Of a DNA stretch of 64,000 nucleotides, positions 1 through 8,345 are shown one piece after another. A program made the translations under genes and the position numbers. The stretch is taken from the NCBI GenBank assembly GCA_018970255.1, contig JAGWWS010000011.1, positions 1 through 64,000 on the forward strand, read 5' to 3'. Under the pieces are notes generated by a model. That model saw nothing but the letters and a program-made list of their open reading frames with translations. It did not search any database and was not told the DNA's origin. The stretch comes from Verrucomicrobiota bacterium. GTDB lineage: Bacteria; Verrucomicrobiota; Verrucomicrobiia; Chthoniobacterales; Terrimicrobiaceae. Every line of letters starts with the position of its first letter. The stretch's first letter is position 1.

Positions 1-585
1 TGTAAAAATTGAAAGATTTCTTAGTAAATCCATGTAAACATTTTGGTGAAGGGAATCAAAATTAGAAATAAAAAATGGATTTGTAGCGTATAAAAAACAG
101 CATATGAATGATAATCTTTTGCTTTTAGATATAAAAAATATGAAAAAATAAAAAATGCACACAGCCAAAATGCTGAGAGCAAGCGCCACAACTCTGAAAG
201 GGAGTAAATCATCATAAGAAAAACCAATTCTTTGAAAAAATCCATTAATCCAATGGAAAAGTGCAGGCAGGCGCGTATATGTTCCAAAAACATCTAAAGG
301 GGTCCACTCGGGTTTATCGGGTCGAACAGATGGAGGAACTGATTCTGCCCGGGGGTAAAAAATTGGAAGCCCCTTTGATTCCAAAAAGCCAATCTGGTTA
401 AAATTCTCGCCAGCAATTAGAACAGATCCATCAGCCCAATCATCTCCATGGCTTAATTCTATAAATGTCAGTCTTATAGTTACGAGGACTAAAAGTATCC
501 ACAACAACCCAAATAGGTAAAAATCGGGCTTTTTTGAGGCATCGATAGTCTGGTCGGGTTGCTTTGTTTTTCTCTTGCGTGGCAT
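1..585 (-). CDS. Partial membrane protein, glycosyltransferase-39/PMT-like N-terminus, cut by left edge
   Basis: An uninterrupted minus-strand frame runs from ATG 585 to base 1 and continues past the edge, giving 195 residues without a stop. After a basic start (MPRKRKTKQPDQ) comes a hydrophobic segment at about residues 24-36, a loop with acidic residues (HGDDWADGS), a stretch LPALFHWINGF and further hydrophobic segments at about residues 125-165. A first membrane segment followed by an acidic loop and a helix-rich membrane domain is the usual plan of PMT/GT39-type lipid-linked-sugar transferases, so that is the best guess; the catalytic part is not complete here. An in-frame ATG at 609 is an alternative start. 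It is divergent from the SDR gene and shares its AT-rich composition. Confidence 0.72.
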   Translation of the reverse strand, partial: MPRKRKTKQPDQTIDASKKPDFYLFGLLWILLVLVTIRLTFIELSHGDDWADGSVLIAGENFNQIGFLESKGLPIFYPRAESVPPSVRPDKPEWTPLDVFGTYTRLPALFHWINGFFQRIGFSYDDLLPFRVVALALSILAVCIFYFFIFFISKSKRLSFICCFLYATNPFFISNFDSLHQNVYMDLLRNLSIFT

Positions 586-753
586 TGTTGAGAGTCTTGT
601 AAAATGCATATTTGAATTCCAAAGCGGATTCAAACTATTTTCTTGCCAAAAAAATGGGTTTGCCTCATTATTTCAAGTGTTGTCGGAACTTGGTTAAAGT
701 TAAGATTTGGTATCTTGGAAAAGAAACTGATATAAAATCAGAAAATAGATAGA
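586..753. other. AT-rich divergent intergenic region
   Basis: 168 bases separate two divergently oriented starts. The stretch is AT-rich and must hold promoters for both directions if both genes are transcribed from here. I see no convincing -35/-10 pair at standard spacing and no RNA gene. Confidence 0.4.
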
Positions 754-1557
754 ATGTTAAAAACAATAGCGATAACAGGGGGGTCAAGCGGGATTGGATT
801 CCAACTGGCGAAAGACCTTTTAGCCAGAGGTGACAATGTGATCATAATCGCAGATGACCGGGGAAAGGTTGATAAAGCACACTTCTCGCTGTCCACGGCT
901 GACGACAGGCTGATGAGCAAAGCTTGCGATGTCAGGGATTTCTTAGGCTTGTGTGATGTGTTTTTATGTGCAAAAGAGCACTTTGGAAGAATTGATGTTC
1001 TGGTCAACAACGCAGGGTTTGCAACCTACAGGCCTTTTGAGAAAAGTTCACTACAGGAATTATTGGATATATCAGAAGTAAATTTTACTGGTGTCGTTAA
1101 GGCAACCAAAGCAGTTCTTCCATATATGCAAGCCCAAGGCGAAGGGCATTTGGTAAACATCGCCTCGCTTGCAGGAAAGTTTACAATTACTCCGAACGCG
1201 ATTTACTGTGGCGCAAAGCATGGTGTTGTTGGATTGTCTGGGGCCCTGCGGCACGAGTTGAAAAGGTTCAATATTGAAGTTTCCGTTGTATGCCCGGGCA
1301 GGGTTAACACGAATTTTTGCGATCACGAGACTTTTCAAAAACGCGCAGCTCGACCAGAAACATCTGTAAATACGCCAATTGAAAAAATGTCCAAAGAAAT
1401 CATCAAGGTTATTGATCGCCCAAGAACGCTGAAATTCATCCCTGGATATTGGTCGGTGGTGAGCTGGATGATTAACTCGATGCCATTTTGCATAGCGCCT
1501 TTGTTTGATTCCATTCACCATGATCGAATAGAGTGCATTTACAAAGAATACAACTGA
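754..1557 (+). CDS. Short-chain dehydrogenase/reductase
   Basis: A 267-residue classical SDR. The NAD(P)-binding motif TGGSSGIG lies at residues 8-15, followed by NNAG near residue 85, the catalytic serine in NIASLAG and the YCGAK active-site pair. The length is normal. It probably oxidises or reduces a hydroxyl/keto group on a small molecule; its place beside a methyltransferase, an epimerase and a glycosyltransferase suggests a sugar or lipid-linked sugar substrate, which is inference. Its stop overlaps the next start by one base (TGATG), so the two are probably translationally coupled. Composition is AT-richer than the genes after 4757. Confidence 0.88.
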   Translation: MLKTIAITGGSSGIGFQLAKDLLARGDNVIIIADDRGKVDKAHFSLSTADDRLMSKACDVRDFLGLCDVFLCAKEHFGRIDVLVNNAGFATYRPFEKSSLQELLDISEVNFTGVVKATKAVLPYMQAQGEGHLVNIASLAGKFTITPNAIYCGAKHGVVGLSGALRHELKRFNIEVSVVCPGRVNTNFCDHETFQKRAARPETSVNTPIEKMSKEIIKVIDRPRTLKFIPGYWSVVSWMINSMPFCIAPLFDSIHHDRIECIYKEYN

Positions 1558-2396
1558 TGACAACCCAAGTAGACTTTGGCGAAGCATTCTACGACAAAAA
1601 AGTATGGGGCTCTTCGGAGATTTCAAAGAGCCACAAAGGCATTGATCTCATCAAACTCGAAAGGTTACTTGAAAGCCGTGCAAATTGGGATGGCGTTAAG
1701 TGTCTTGAAATTGGGTGTGGAACGGGGAGATATCTCCGTGGTTTGAGGCGAATCCTTAATACAACCCAGAGCGAGTTGGCCGGAACGGACATCAGTTCTG
1801 CTTCGCTGGATATTGCGCGCTCTATGGGTGGCGGCATCGATTATCGGAATATCGAAAAAGGGGAAATGCCGTGGCCGGAGGCGACTTTTGATGTTGTCTG
1901 CTTTTTCGATGTTTTGGAGCATGTGGAGAACCCGGCAGATTTTGTAAAGTCATCGATGCGCGTGCTCAAGCCAGGTGGAATATTCCACGCATCCGTTCCG
2001 ATGGAAGGAGACTGGAGGTGTCTTTGGAGGTGGTTTGATTTTATTGACCTGCATAAGAAAACAAAATATCTGGACGGCCAGATTCAACGGTTCACCAAAA
2101 CTTCACTGAAGGATGTGTTTCTTGGGAATGGGCTCGTTTTGCAATCGGAGTCTTATAGTTATCAAGTGGTTGGAAATATTTTGGACCTCTTGTTGTTCAG
2201 CGGCCTGCAACTTGTCAGGAAGTTCAACCCCGACAAAACTCACTATGACATTGTGCGTCAATGTCGACCCGACAAACCGACTTTTTTCTCAAGGATCACT
2301 GGCGCACTCGAGGCGGCAATGTATTGGGAGGCAAAGTGGCTCAGGAATACTGCAGGGATGAATGCCCACCTGACATTCTTGAAACCTCAAACATGA
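1557..2396 (+). CDS. Class I SAM-dependent methyltransferase
   Basis: A 279-residue methyltransferase of the Methyltransf_11 type. The SAM-binding motif LEIGCGTGRYL is near residue 45, an acidic residue closing strand 2 is in GTDIS, and FFDVLEHV with VLKPGG give the later motifs. I chose ATG 1557 because it overlaps the SDR stop; an upstream in-frame ATG at 1533 would extend into that gene. The gene ends in a 4-base ATGA overlap with the epimerase. The acceptor is unknown; the context suggests a glycan precursor or lipid-linked intermediate. Confidence 0.85.
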   Translation: MTTQVDFGEAFYDKKVWGSSEISKSHKGIDLIKLERLLESRANWDGVKCLEIGCGTGRYLRGLRRILNTTQSELAGTDISSASLDIARSMGGGIDYRNIEKGEMPWPEATFDVVCFFDVLEHVENPADFVKSSMRVLKPGGIFHASVPMEGDWRCLWRWFDFIDLHKKTKYLDGQIQRFTKTSLKDVFLGNGLVLQSESYSYQVVGNILDLLLFSGLQLVRKFNPDKTHYDIVRQCRPDKPTFFSRITGALEAAMYWEAKWLRNTAGMNAHLTFLKPQT

Positions 2397-3349
2397 AGTT
2401 TTTCATTACAGGTGCTGCGGGATTTATCGGAAGCAATCTTTGCGATGCCCTTTTGTCCCGAGGACATGAAGTGGTGGGCTGGGACAATTTGTCAACTGGC
2501 AGGCTTGCCTTTTTGGCTGTAGCCGGCAAAAGCCCAAAATTTGAGTTAATCCAAGGGGACAACTTGGATTCTTGTGCTTTGGTCCGTGCGATGCAGGGAT
2601 GTGAATTTGTGGTGCATTTGGCCGCAAACGCGGATGTGCGGTTCGGTTTGGAGCATCCCGAGAAAGACTTGCAGCAAAATACGATCGCGACTTTCAATGT
2701 CCTTGAGGCAATGCGGTCCAACGGCATCAAGCAGGTTGCCTTCAGTTCCACGGGGAGTGTCTATGGCGAAGCCACAGTTATACCCACTCCCGAGGATGCC
2801 CCCTTCCCGATTCAAACATCCCTCTACGCCTCATCCAAGCTGGCGTGTGAGGGCTTGATCGAATCTTACTGCGAAGGTTACGGTTTCGAGGGATATATTT
2901 TCAGATTTGTTTCAATCTTAGGCGAGCGCTACACGCATGGTCATGTCGTCGATTTCTTTGATCAACTGCGGACGCACCCCGAGCGGCTCAAAGTTCTTGG
3001 CGATGGGACGGCCCGGAAATCCTATCTGTATGTGGGCGATTGCGTAGATGGAATTTTGGAGGTGATTGGCAAGCAAACTGCGAAGAAGGCAAAACACCGC
3101 GTGCAAATCTACAATCTGGGCACCGCCGAGTATTGTAGTGTGCGAGATTCCATCGGCTGGATTTGCAGCGAAATGAAGGTCACCCCCAATTTGCAGTTCT
3201 CTGGTGGAGACCGGGGATGGATCGGAGACAATCCCTTCATTTTTCTGGAAACAAAAAAAATGCGTTCTACTGGATGGCGACCGAAATTAAGTATCGAAGA
3301 ATCTGTTCGATTGACTGTGAGGTGGTTGCAGAGCAACTGGCCATGCTAA
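2393..3349 (+). CDS. NAD-dependent sugar epimerase/dehydratase (extended SDR)
   Basis: A 318-residue extended SDR. The Rossmann motif GAAGFIGSN is at residues 7-15, the active-site serines lie in FSSTGSVYGE and the YASSK pair follows at about residue 145. This pattern is typical of nucleotide-sugar 4-epimerases and 4,6-dehydratases (GalE/WbpP/RmlB group). The exact substrate cannot be read from sequence. The start at 2393 overlaps the methyltransferase stop (ATGA), which rules out the longer in-frame opening from 2261. It probably makes a sugar for the surface glycan assembled by the neighbouring transferases. Confidence 0.87.
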   Translation: MKFFITGAAGFIGSNLCDALLSRGHEVVGWDNLSTGRLAFLAVAGKSPKFELIQGDNLDSCALVRAMQGCEFVVHLAANADVRFGLEHPEKDLQQNTIATFNVLEAMRSNGIKQVAFSSTGSVYGEATVIPTPEDAPFPIQTSLYASSKLACEGLIESYCEGYGFEGYIFRFVSILGERYTHGHVVDFFDQLRTHPERLKVLGDGTARKSYLYVGDCVDGILEVIGKQTAKKAKHRVQIYNLGTAEYCSVRDSIGWICSEMKVTPNLQFSGGDRGWIGDNPFIFLETKKMRSTGWRPKLSIEESVRLTVRWLQSNWPC

Positions 3350-3361
3350 TTTTTTAGGACC

Positions 3362-4750
3362 ATGGAAGTGCCTTTCAATAGCGAAAAGACGAGCACCCGA
3401 AAGAAAATTACAGCCCAGCAATGCCCGATTTGCTCAAGTTCAAGATTTTACTATGCTTTTTCATCTAAAAGATTGCGCGTTTTACAATGCTTTGATTGTC
3501 GATTCTGTTGCCTATCACCTGATACCGCCCGTGGGCTGACAAACATTTCCCAACGAAAGCCTTTGATTTTTTCTGCATCGCCCCGCTGCCAAAATGTTGT
3601 AGAGGCTTCCCAAGAGCTACTTTCCCAGTTTTATGGTTTTGAGTCTATTAAGGAAAAAGAAGACTTTGGGTTTTTTGAAATTTCCGGAACAATAAAAGAC
3701 TTGGCTGGTTGGCAAACCACCGACCAAAATGATGAATTCAAGGAACTTGTTGTCTTTTTTTATCGAAAAACTTTCGCATCCGCAGGCAACCCAAATTCCA
3801 ATCATTTATCGCAGGGCGAGTTTATTTTGTCACCGCATACCGCTTCCAATTTGATTTTCAAGTTGGGATACAACCCACTGGGTTTTAACAAGCGCCCCTC
3901 CCCGGAATCCTTGCCAGATCAAAAATTTTCCGCGACGGAAAAAGAAGAGGTTTGCGTTTTTCTGGCAAGCAAGCGCAACCACGCAAGGCCCCTGATTTCT
4001 GTGGTGGTCCCGGTCTACAACGAAGAGAGAACAATTTCAAAAGTCGTTGATTCATTGATTAATCTGGAATTTTCTGGAGCGGATGTGGAAGTAGTTTTGG
4101 TAGAAAGCAATTCGTCTGATCGCTCAAGGGAAATTGTAAATTCCTACTCTGGTCGAAAAAATGTGAAAATTGTTTTGGAGGAAAAGCCTTCCGGAAAAGG
4201 GCATGCCGTCCGCTGCGGAATCAAACATGCAACCGGCGACATTTTTATCATTCAGGACGCAGATTTGGAATATGACATAGAAGACTACCATGCACTGGTC
4301 TCGCCTATCATCCAAGGTCAGGAGGCATTCGTTCTGGGTTCCAGGCATGGGGGTAGAAACAATCTCAAATTAAGGAATTTCCAGCGACCCTTCTTGAGTT
4401 TTTTCTACAACATGGCCCATATTTTGGTAACTTTTTACATAAACAAATTGTTCGGGCTTCGGCTTAAAGACCCGCAAACCATGTTCAAAGTGTTCCGCCG
4501 CGATTGCATCGAAGGCTTGCAATTCCAATGCAATTATTTTGATTTTGATTACGAGTTGCTTATTAAAATCGTCCGCAAAGGATTCAAACCGATAGAAGTG
4601 CCGGTGAATTACAACTCCAGGAGTCATGCAGAGGGGAAAAAAATCCGCATGTGGCGGGATGCCCCCCTCGGGTTGTTTGCCATCACCAAACTCAAATTCA
4701 CACCCTTGAAAAGTTTCTTAAAGATCGGGGAGCCGATTCCGAACGAATAA
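3362..4750 (+). CDS. GT2 glycosyltransferase with N-terminal zinc-ribbon/methyltransferase-remnant domain
   Basis: A 462-residue protein in two parts. Residues about 210-440 are a family 2 glycosyltransferase of the dolichyl/polyprenyl-phosphate sugar synthase type: ISVVVPVYNEE at its start, the metal-binding QDADLEYD, and a C-terminal region resembling DPM1-like enzymes. The first 190 residues carry a CPIC...CFDC zinc ribbon (Cys 21, 24, 43, 46), as seen at the front of many SAM methyltransferases, then a segment (EFILSPHTASNLIFKLGYNP) resembling the C-terminal helix region of those enzymes. The glycine-rich SAM site between them is missing. It starts 12 bases after the epimerase and ends 6 bases before hddA. 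Acceptor and donor are unknown. Confidence 0.83.
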   Translation: MEVPFNSEKTSTRKKITAQQCPICSSSRFYYAFSSKRLRVLQCFDCRFCCLSPDTARGLTNISQRKPLIFSASPRCQNVVEASQELLSQFYGFESIKEKEDFGFFEISGTIKDLAGWQTTDQNDEFKELVVFFYRKTFASAGNPNSNHLSQGEFILSPHTASNLIFKLGYNPLGFNKRPSPESLPDQKFSATEKEEVCVFLASKRNHARPLISVVVPVYNEERTISKVVDSLINLEFSGADVEVVLVESNSSDRSREIVNSYSGRKNVKIVLEEKPSGKGHAVRCGIKHATGDIFIIQDADLEYDIEDYHALVSPIIQGQEAFVLGSRHGGRNNLKLRNFQRPFLSFFYNMAHILVTFYINKLFGLRLKDPQTMFKVFRRDCIEGLQFQCNYFDFDYELLIKIVRKGFKPIEVPVNYNSRSHAEGKKIRMWRDAPLGLFAITKLKFTPLKSFLKIGEPIPNE

Positions 4751-4756
4751 CACGCT

Positions 4757-5740
4757 ATGCTTATCACCCGCTCCCCTTTGCGCATCAGCCTTGGCGGTGG
4801 AGGCACGGACCTCGCCAGCTACTACGGCGAGCACGGCGGGTTTCTCGTCGCCGGGGCGATCAACAAATACATCTACATCACGCTCCACGAGACCTTCGTC
4901 GAGGAGTTGATCATCAAATACTCGAAACTCGAGCGTGTGGCGCGGGCGGCGGAGATCGAGCACCCGATCATCCGCGAGGCGTTTGCTCTCCTCCACATTG
5001 ACCGCACCAACCTCGAAATGACCTCCATGGCCGACATCCCGGCGGGGACGGGGTTGGGGTCCTCGGGGAGTTTCACCACGGCGCTGCTGAAGGCGCTGCA
5101 CGCCTGGAACCGGAATTTCGTTCACCCGCATCATTTGGCCGAGCAGGCTTGCGAAATCGAAATCGGTCGCTTGCGGGAACCGATCGGCAAGCAGGACCAG
5201 TTCATCGCCGCATATGGCGGGATCACGGCGTTCACTTTCCACAAGGACGGCCGGGTGGAGGCCCGCAAGGCGGCACTGGCCGAGGAGACGGTCCACGACC
5301 TCGAGGACAACCTGCTTCTGTTTTTCACCGGATACTCGCGCTCGGCCTCGGAGATTTTGAAGGACCAAAAAACGCGGAGCGAGCAGGCGGATGCGGCGAT
5401 GATCGAGAACCTGCACCGCACGAAGGAACTGGGCCACCGCAGCCTGGATTGCCTGGAGCGGGGCGACACGCCGGGGTTTGCGGCCCTCATGCATGAGCAT
5501 TGGCTCGGCAAGCGCGCCCGCTCGGCGGGCATGAGCAACGACCGGATCAATGAATGGTATGGGCTCGCCATGGAGAACGGCGCCCTCGGCGGCAAGCTCA
5601 TCGGCGCGGGCGGCGGAGGATTTCTCATGTTCTACGCGGCGGACCGCACCCGCTTGCGCAAGGCCATGCGGGCCGCCGGCCTGCAGGAAGTGCGTTTCCA
5701 ATTCGATTTCGAGGGCACGAAAATCCTAACGATGGGGTAG
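4757..5740 (+). CDS. hddA: D-glycero-alpha-D-manno-heptose 7-phosphate kinase (GHMP family)
   Basis: A 327-residue GHMP kinase. The ATP-binding motif PAGTGLGSSGSF lies at residues 95-106, the N-terminal RSPLRISLGGGGTD matches HddA-type kinases, and the C-terminal GAGGGGF completes the fold. HddA phosphorylates heptose 7-phosphate at C1 with alpha configuration, on the route to GDP-heptose. Neighbours encoding the nucleotidyltransferase/phosphatase, the isomerase and a transaldolase support this over other GHMP kinases such as fucokinase. GC-rich codon use contrasts sharply with the gene ending 6 bases upstream. Confidence 0.86.
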   Translation: MLITRSPLRISLGGGGTDLASYYGEHGGFLVAGAINKYIYITLHETFVEELIIKYSKLERVARAAEIEHPIIREAFALLHIDRTNLEMTSMADIPAGTGLGSSGSFTTALLKALHAWNRNFVHPHHLAEQACEIEIGRLREPIGKQDQFIAAYGGITAFTFHKDGRVEARKAALAEETVHDLEDNLLLFFTGYSRSASEILKDQKTRSEQADAAMIENLHRTKELGHRSLDCLERGDTPGFAALMHEHWLGKRARSAGMSNDRINEWYGLAMENGALGGKLIGAGGGGFLMFYAADRTRLRKAMRAAGLQEVRFQFDFEGTKILTMG

Positions 5741-5816
5741 CCGCCGCGCGGGCTTTTCCTGGGGAAAATTGGTTCGGACACCTGCGATCTTGGGATGGGT
5801 TGGACGCAGTTCCCAC

Positions 5817-5844
5817 TTGAGCGCTCGAAGTAAGCCGGTATCTT
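5817..5844 (+). promoter_or_regulatory. Possible sigma-70 promoter of vapB, leaderless
   Basis: TTGAGC (5817-5822) and TATCTT (5839-5844) are 16 bases apart just before the antitoxin ATG at 5852. Transcription would start at or next to that ATG, giving a leaderless mRNA. Sequence match only. Confidence 0.35.
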
Positions 5845-5851
5845 ACTCCCG

Positions 5852-6082
5852 ATGACCTCCACGCTTTCCACAAAGGGCCAACTGGTTTTCCCGGCACCGC
5901 TGCGAAAACAGGACCGTCTTGAACAGGGCCAGACATTCGAAATCGAGCGCCTCGAAGAGGGAGAGTATCTCGTCCGGAGGGTTCCTGGCGAATCCGAAGG
6001 GGGATTGGTGGAATGGTTGCTCGAGTGCCCGGTGAAGGGGTGGTTCCAACCAATCGAATCGGAATCGACGGACACGCTCTGA
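5852..6082 (+). CDS. AbrB/VapB-type antitoxin
   Basis: A 76-residue protein whose first 45 residues match the swapped-hairpin AbrB/SpoVT DNA-binding fold (STKGQLVFPAPLRKQ, then a glycine-less turn and FEIERLEEGEYLVRR). The acidic/aromatic tail is the part that usually wraps the toxin. The PIN toxin starts 13 bases downstream, the normal VapBC order. The complex would bind its own promoter just upstream. The pair lies between hddA and the next heptose gene. Confidence 0.8.
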   Translation: MTSTLSTKGQLVFPAPLRKQDRLEQGQTFEIERLEEGEYLVRRVPGESEGGLVEWLLECPVKGWFQPIESESTDTL

Positions 6083-6095
6083 GGGGCCCGGGTCG

Positions 6096-6515
6096 ATGGA
6101 ATACCTGGTGGATGCGAATGTGCTCAGCGAGCCGACGAAGCCAAATCCCGACAACCGGGTGCTCGCTTGGCTGGGGCGGAACGCTCGGCATCTGAGGGTC
6201 TCTTCGATTGTGCTTGGGGAGTTGGAATACGGCGTCTTGCTTCTGCCTGCCGGGAAAAAGCGGCGGCAACTGGAAGCTTGGTTCGCCGGAGCGCGGGACC
6301 GGTTCGCAATTTTGGATTTCGATGCCGGTTGTGCGGCGGCTTGGGCCGGGCTGCTTGCAAAAATGAAAAAAAACGGAAGGTCCATGCCGGTGAAGGACAG
6401 CCTGATTGCAGCCACGGCGCTCGCCCACAATCTCGCCGTAGCCACGCGCAACACGCGGGATTTTGCGAATGCCGGCGTTCGGGTGGTGAACCCGTTTGAA
6501 TACGATGGACATTGA
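6096..6515 (+). CDS. vapC: VapC-type PIN-domain toxin ribonuclease
   Basis: A 139-residue PIN domain. Asp in YLVDANVLSE near the start, Glu in SSIVLGELEYG, Asp in VKDSLIAATA and Asp in TRNTRDF form the usual metal-binding acidic set, so it looks catalytically intact. VapC toxins cleave tRNA or rRNA and are neutralised by the antitoxin encoded just before. The last 11 bases overlap the start of the heptose nucleotidyltransferase gene at 6505, so the pair is tightly built into the heptose gene series. Confidence 0.86.
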   Translation: MEYLVDANVLSEPTKPNPDNRVLAWLGRNARHLRVSSIVLGELEYGVLLLPAGKKRRQLEAWFAGARDRFAILDFDAGCAAAWAGLLAKMKKNGRSMPVKDSLIAATALAHNLAVATRNTRDFANAGVRVVNPFEYDGH

Positions 6516-7752
6516 AAATTTGCCCGTCGCGATCCTCGCCGGGGGCTTGGCGACGCGGCTGAAGCCGCTCACGGAGAGGATTCCGAAGGCTCTGGTGGAG
6601 GTGGCGGGAAGGCCTTTTGTGGATTGGCAACTGGAGGCGCTCGCCGCGCAGGGGGTGGAGCGCGTGGTTTTTTGTGTGGGGCACCTCGGGGAAATGGTCG
6701 AGGCGCATGTGGGGAACGGGCGCAGGTTCGGGCTCGGGGTTTCGTATTCGCACGATGGCCCCGTGCTGCTCGGGACCGGGGGGGCGTTGAAGCAGGCGCT
6801 GCCGTTGCTGGGTGGGGAGTTTTTGGTGCTCTACGGGGATTCGTTTTTGCGGGTGGATTTCGGGGCGGTGGCACGGCGTTTCCGCGAATGCGGCAAGCCG
6901 GGGTTGATGACGGTGATGGAAAACGCGGGTCGCTGGGATGCGAGCAATGTGCTGATGGAAGGGGGGCGGTTGGTTCGATACGACAAAGCGGCCCGACTGC
7001 CGTCGATGCGGCACATCGATTACGGGCTCGAGGCTTTCCGGGAGGAAGTTTTTGCGGGCCGCGGGGACGGGGCGTTCGACTTGGCGGAGGTGATGGGGGA
7101 TTTGGTGGAATCGGGCGAAATGGAGGCGATGGAGGTGCGGGAGAGGTTTTACGAGATCGGTTCCGCACAGGGGATTGCCGACATGGAAAACTGGCTCGCC
7201 GGCAGGCCCAAGCGCCCAGCTGTTTTTTTCGACCGCGATGGAGTCATCAACGAGGTGGTGATGCGGGGCGGGGTGGCTTGTTCGCCGCGCATGGCAGCGG
7301 ATTTCCGTTTCAAGGAGGGGATCCAAGGGCTTTTCGCGGCGGTGAAGTCGAGGGGATGGCTGCGGATCATTGCAACGAACCAACCCGATGTGGAGCGCGG
7401 CCAAATTCCCATGGCGGAATACGCGGCGATGCGGCGAATGGTCTTCCGCGAATTGCGACCGGACGGTTTCGAGGCCTGCGAGGCTTCGTCGAACGACAAC
7501 CCGAGAAAGAAGCCGAATCCCGGCATGCTGCTCGATGCAGCGGCCAAGCATGCGGTGGACCTCGGGCGGTCGTGGTTCGTGGGAGATACCTGGAAGGACA
7601 TGGAAGCCGGGCGGCGGGCGGGGGTGCGCACCATCCTGCTGGAGACCGATTACAATTCCGAGGCGCGGACCATGGCGGATTTCTGCTTTCCAACGCTGGC
7701 CGCGATTGAGAGTTTCCTGCTTTCGCAAATCCCCGAAGCTTCCCGGACATGA
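6505..7752 (+). CDS. Fused heptose-1-phosphate nucleotidyltransferase and HAD heptose phosphatase (HddC-GmhB)
   Basis: A 415-residue two-domain enzyme. Residues 1-230 are a sugar nucleotidyltransferase (AILAGGLATRLKPLT at residues 9-23, YGDSFL at 110-115). Residues 236-410 are a HAD phosphatase of the GmhB/HisB-N type: FFDRDGVIN (nucleophile Asp243, acid Asp245), TNQ at 291-293, KKPNPG for motif III and GDTWKD near 360. Together they would remove the C7 phosphate and transfer a nucleotide to heptose 1-phosphate. The Cys/His zinc loop of classic GmhB is not apparent. ATG 6505 is used; an in-frame TTG at 6496 is possible. It ends in an ATGA overlap with gmhA. Confidence 0.85.
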   Translation: MDIENLPVAILAGGLATRLKPLTERIPKALVEVAGRPFVDWQLEALAAQGVERVVFCVGHLGEMVEAHVGNGRRFGLGVSYSHDGPVLLGTGGALKQALPLLGGEFLVLYGDSFLRVDFGAVARRFRECGKPGLMTVMENAGRWDASNVLMEGGRLVRYDKAARLPSMRHIDYGLEAFREEVFAGRGDGAFDLAEVMGDLVESGEMEAMEVRERFYEIGSAQGIADMENWLAGRPKRPAVFFDRDGVINEVVMRGGVACSPRMAADFRFKEGIQGLFAAVKSRGWLRIIATNQPDVERGQIPMAEYAAMRRMVFRELRPDGFEACEASSNDNPRKKPNPGMLLDAAAKHAVDLGRSWFVGDTWKDMEAGRRAGVRTILLETDYNSEARTMADFCFPTLAAIESFLLSQIPEASRT

Positions 7753-8345
7753 CTTTTTCGAAGGAATTTCTCAACAAGGCCGCAGCAGTTTGCGCCGCGC
7801 TCGATGATGCTGCCATCGAGCGAATGGCGGCGCTGCTCGCCACGGTGCGCGAGCGCGGCGGGCGGGTATTTTTCATCGGCTCCGGCGGCGGGGCGGGCCA
7901 CGCTTCGCATGCCACCTGCGACTTCCGCAAGCTGGCGGCCATGCAGGCCATTTGCCCCACCGACAATGTTTCCGAACTCACCGCCCGCATCAACGACGAG
8001 GGTTGGGAGACCTCCATCTCCGCGAACCTCGAAGCCAGCGGAATCGGCCCAAAGGATGCCGTTTTTGTTTTTTCCGTGGGCGGCGGCAACGAGCAGAAAA
8101 ACATTTCCGCCAACCTCGTGAACGCCGTGCGTGCTGCCAAGAAAGCTGGTGCAGCGGTGCTGGGCGTGGTCGGGCGCGACGGTGGATTCACGGCCGAAAA
8201 CGCCGACGCCTGCGTGGTGGTCGCCACGGTGGATGCCAATTTGGTCACGCCTCTCGCCGAGTCGTTCCAAGCCGTGGTGTGGCATTTGCTCGTTTCCCAT
8301 CCGCTCCTGCAAAAACAAACCGCCAAGTGGGAGGGCACAAAATGA
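7749..8345 (+). CDS. gmhA: SIS-domain phosphoheptose isomerase-like protein
   Basis: A 198-residue SIS protein. The phosphosugar-binding segments FFIGSGGGAGHASH (about residues 39-52) and FSVGGGNEQKNIS (about 101-113) are clear. GmhA converts sedoheptulose 7-phosphate to D-glycero-D-manno-heptose 7-phosphate, which fits the kinase, phosphatase and nucleotidyltransferase alongside. The first loop differs from E. coli-type GmhA, so it may be a divergent isomerase subgroup. Both ends show 4-base start/stop overlaps, with the HddC-GmhB gene and with the transaldolase. Confidence 0.8.
   Translation: MTFSKEFLNKAAAVCAALDDAAIERMAALLATVRERGGRVFFIGSGGGAGHASHATCDFRKLAAMQAICPTDNVSELTARINDEGWETSISANLEASGIGPKDAVFVFSVGGGNEQKNISANLVNAVRAAKKAGAAVLGVVGRDGGFTAENADACVVVATVDANLVTPLAESFQAVVWHLLVSHPLLQKQTAKWEGTK

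Noticed and set aside
1072-1626. Long minus-strand frame opposite the SDR and methyltransferase
   Set aside because: It mirrors the coding strand, has no family motif, and lies across a clear overlapping gene pair.
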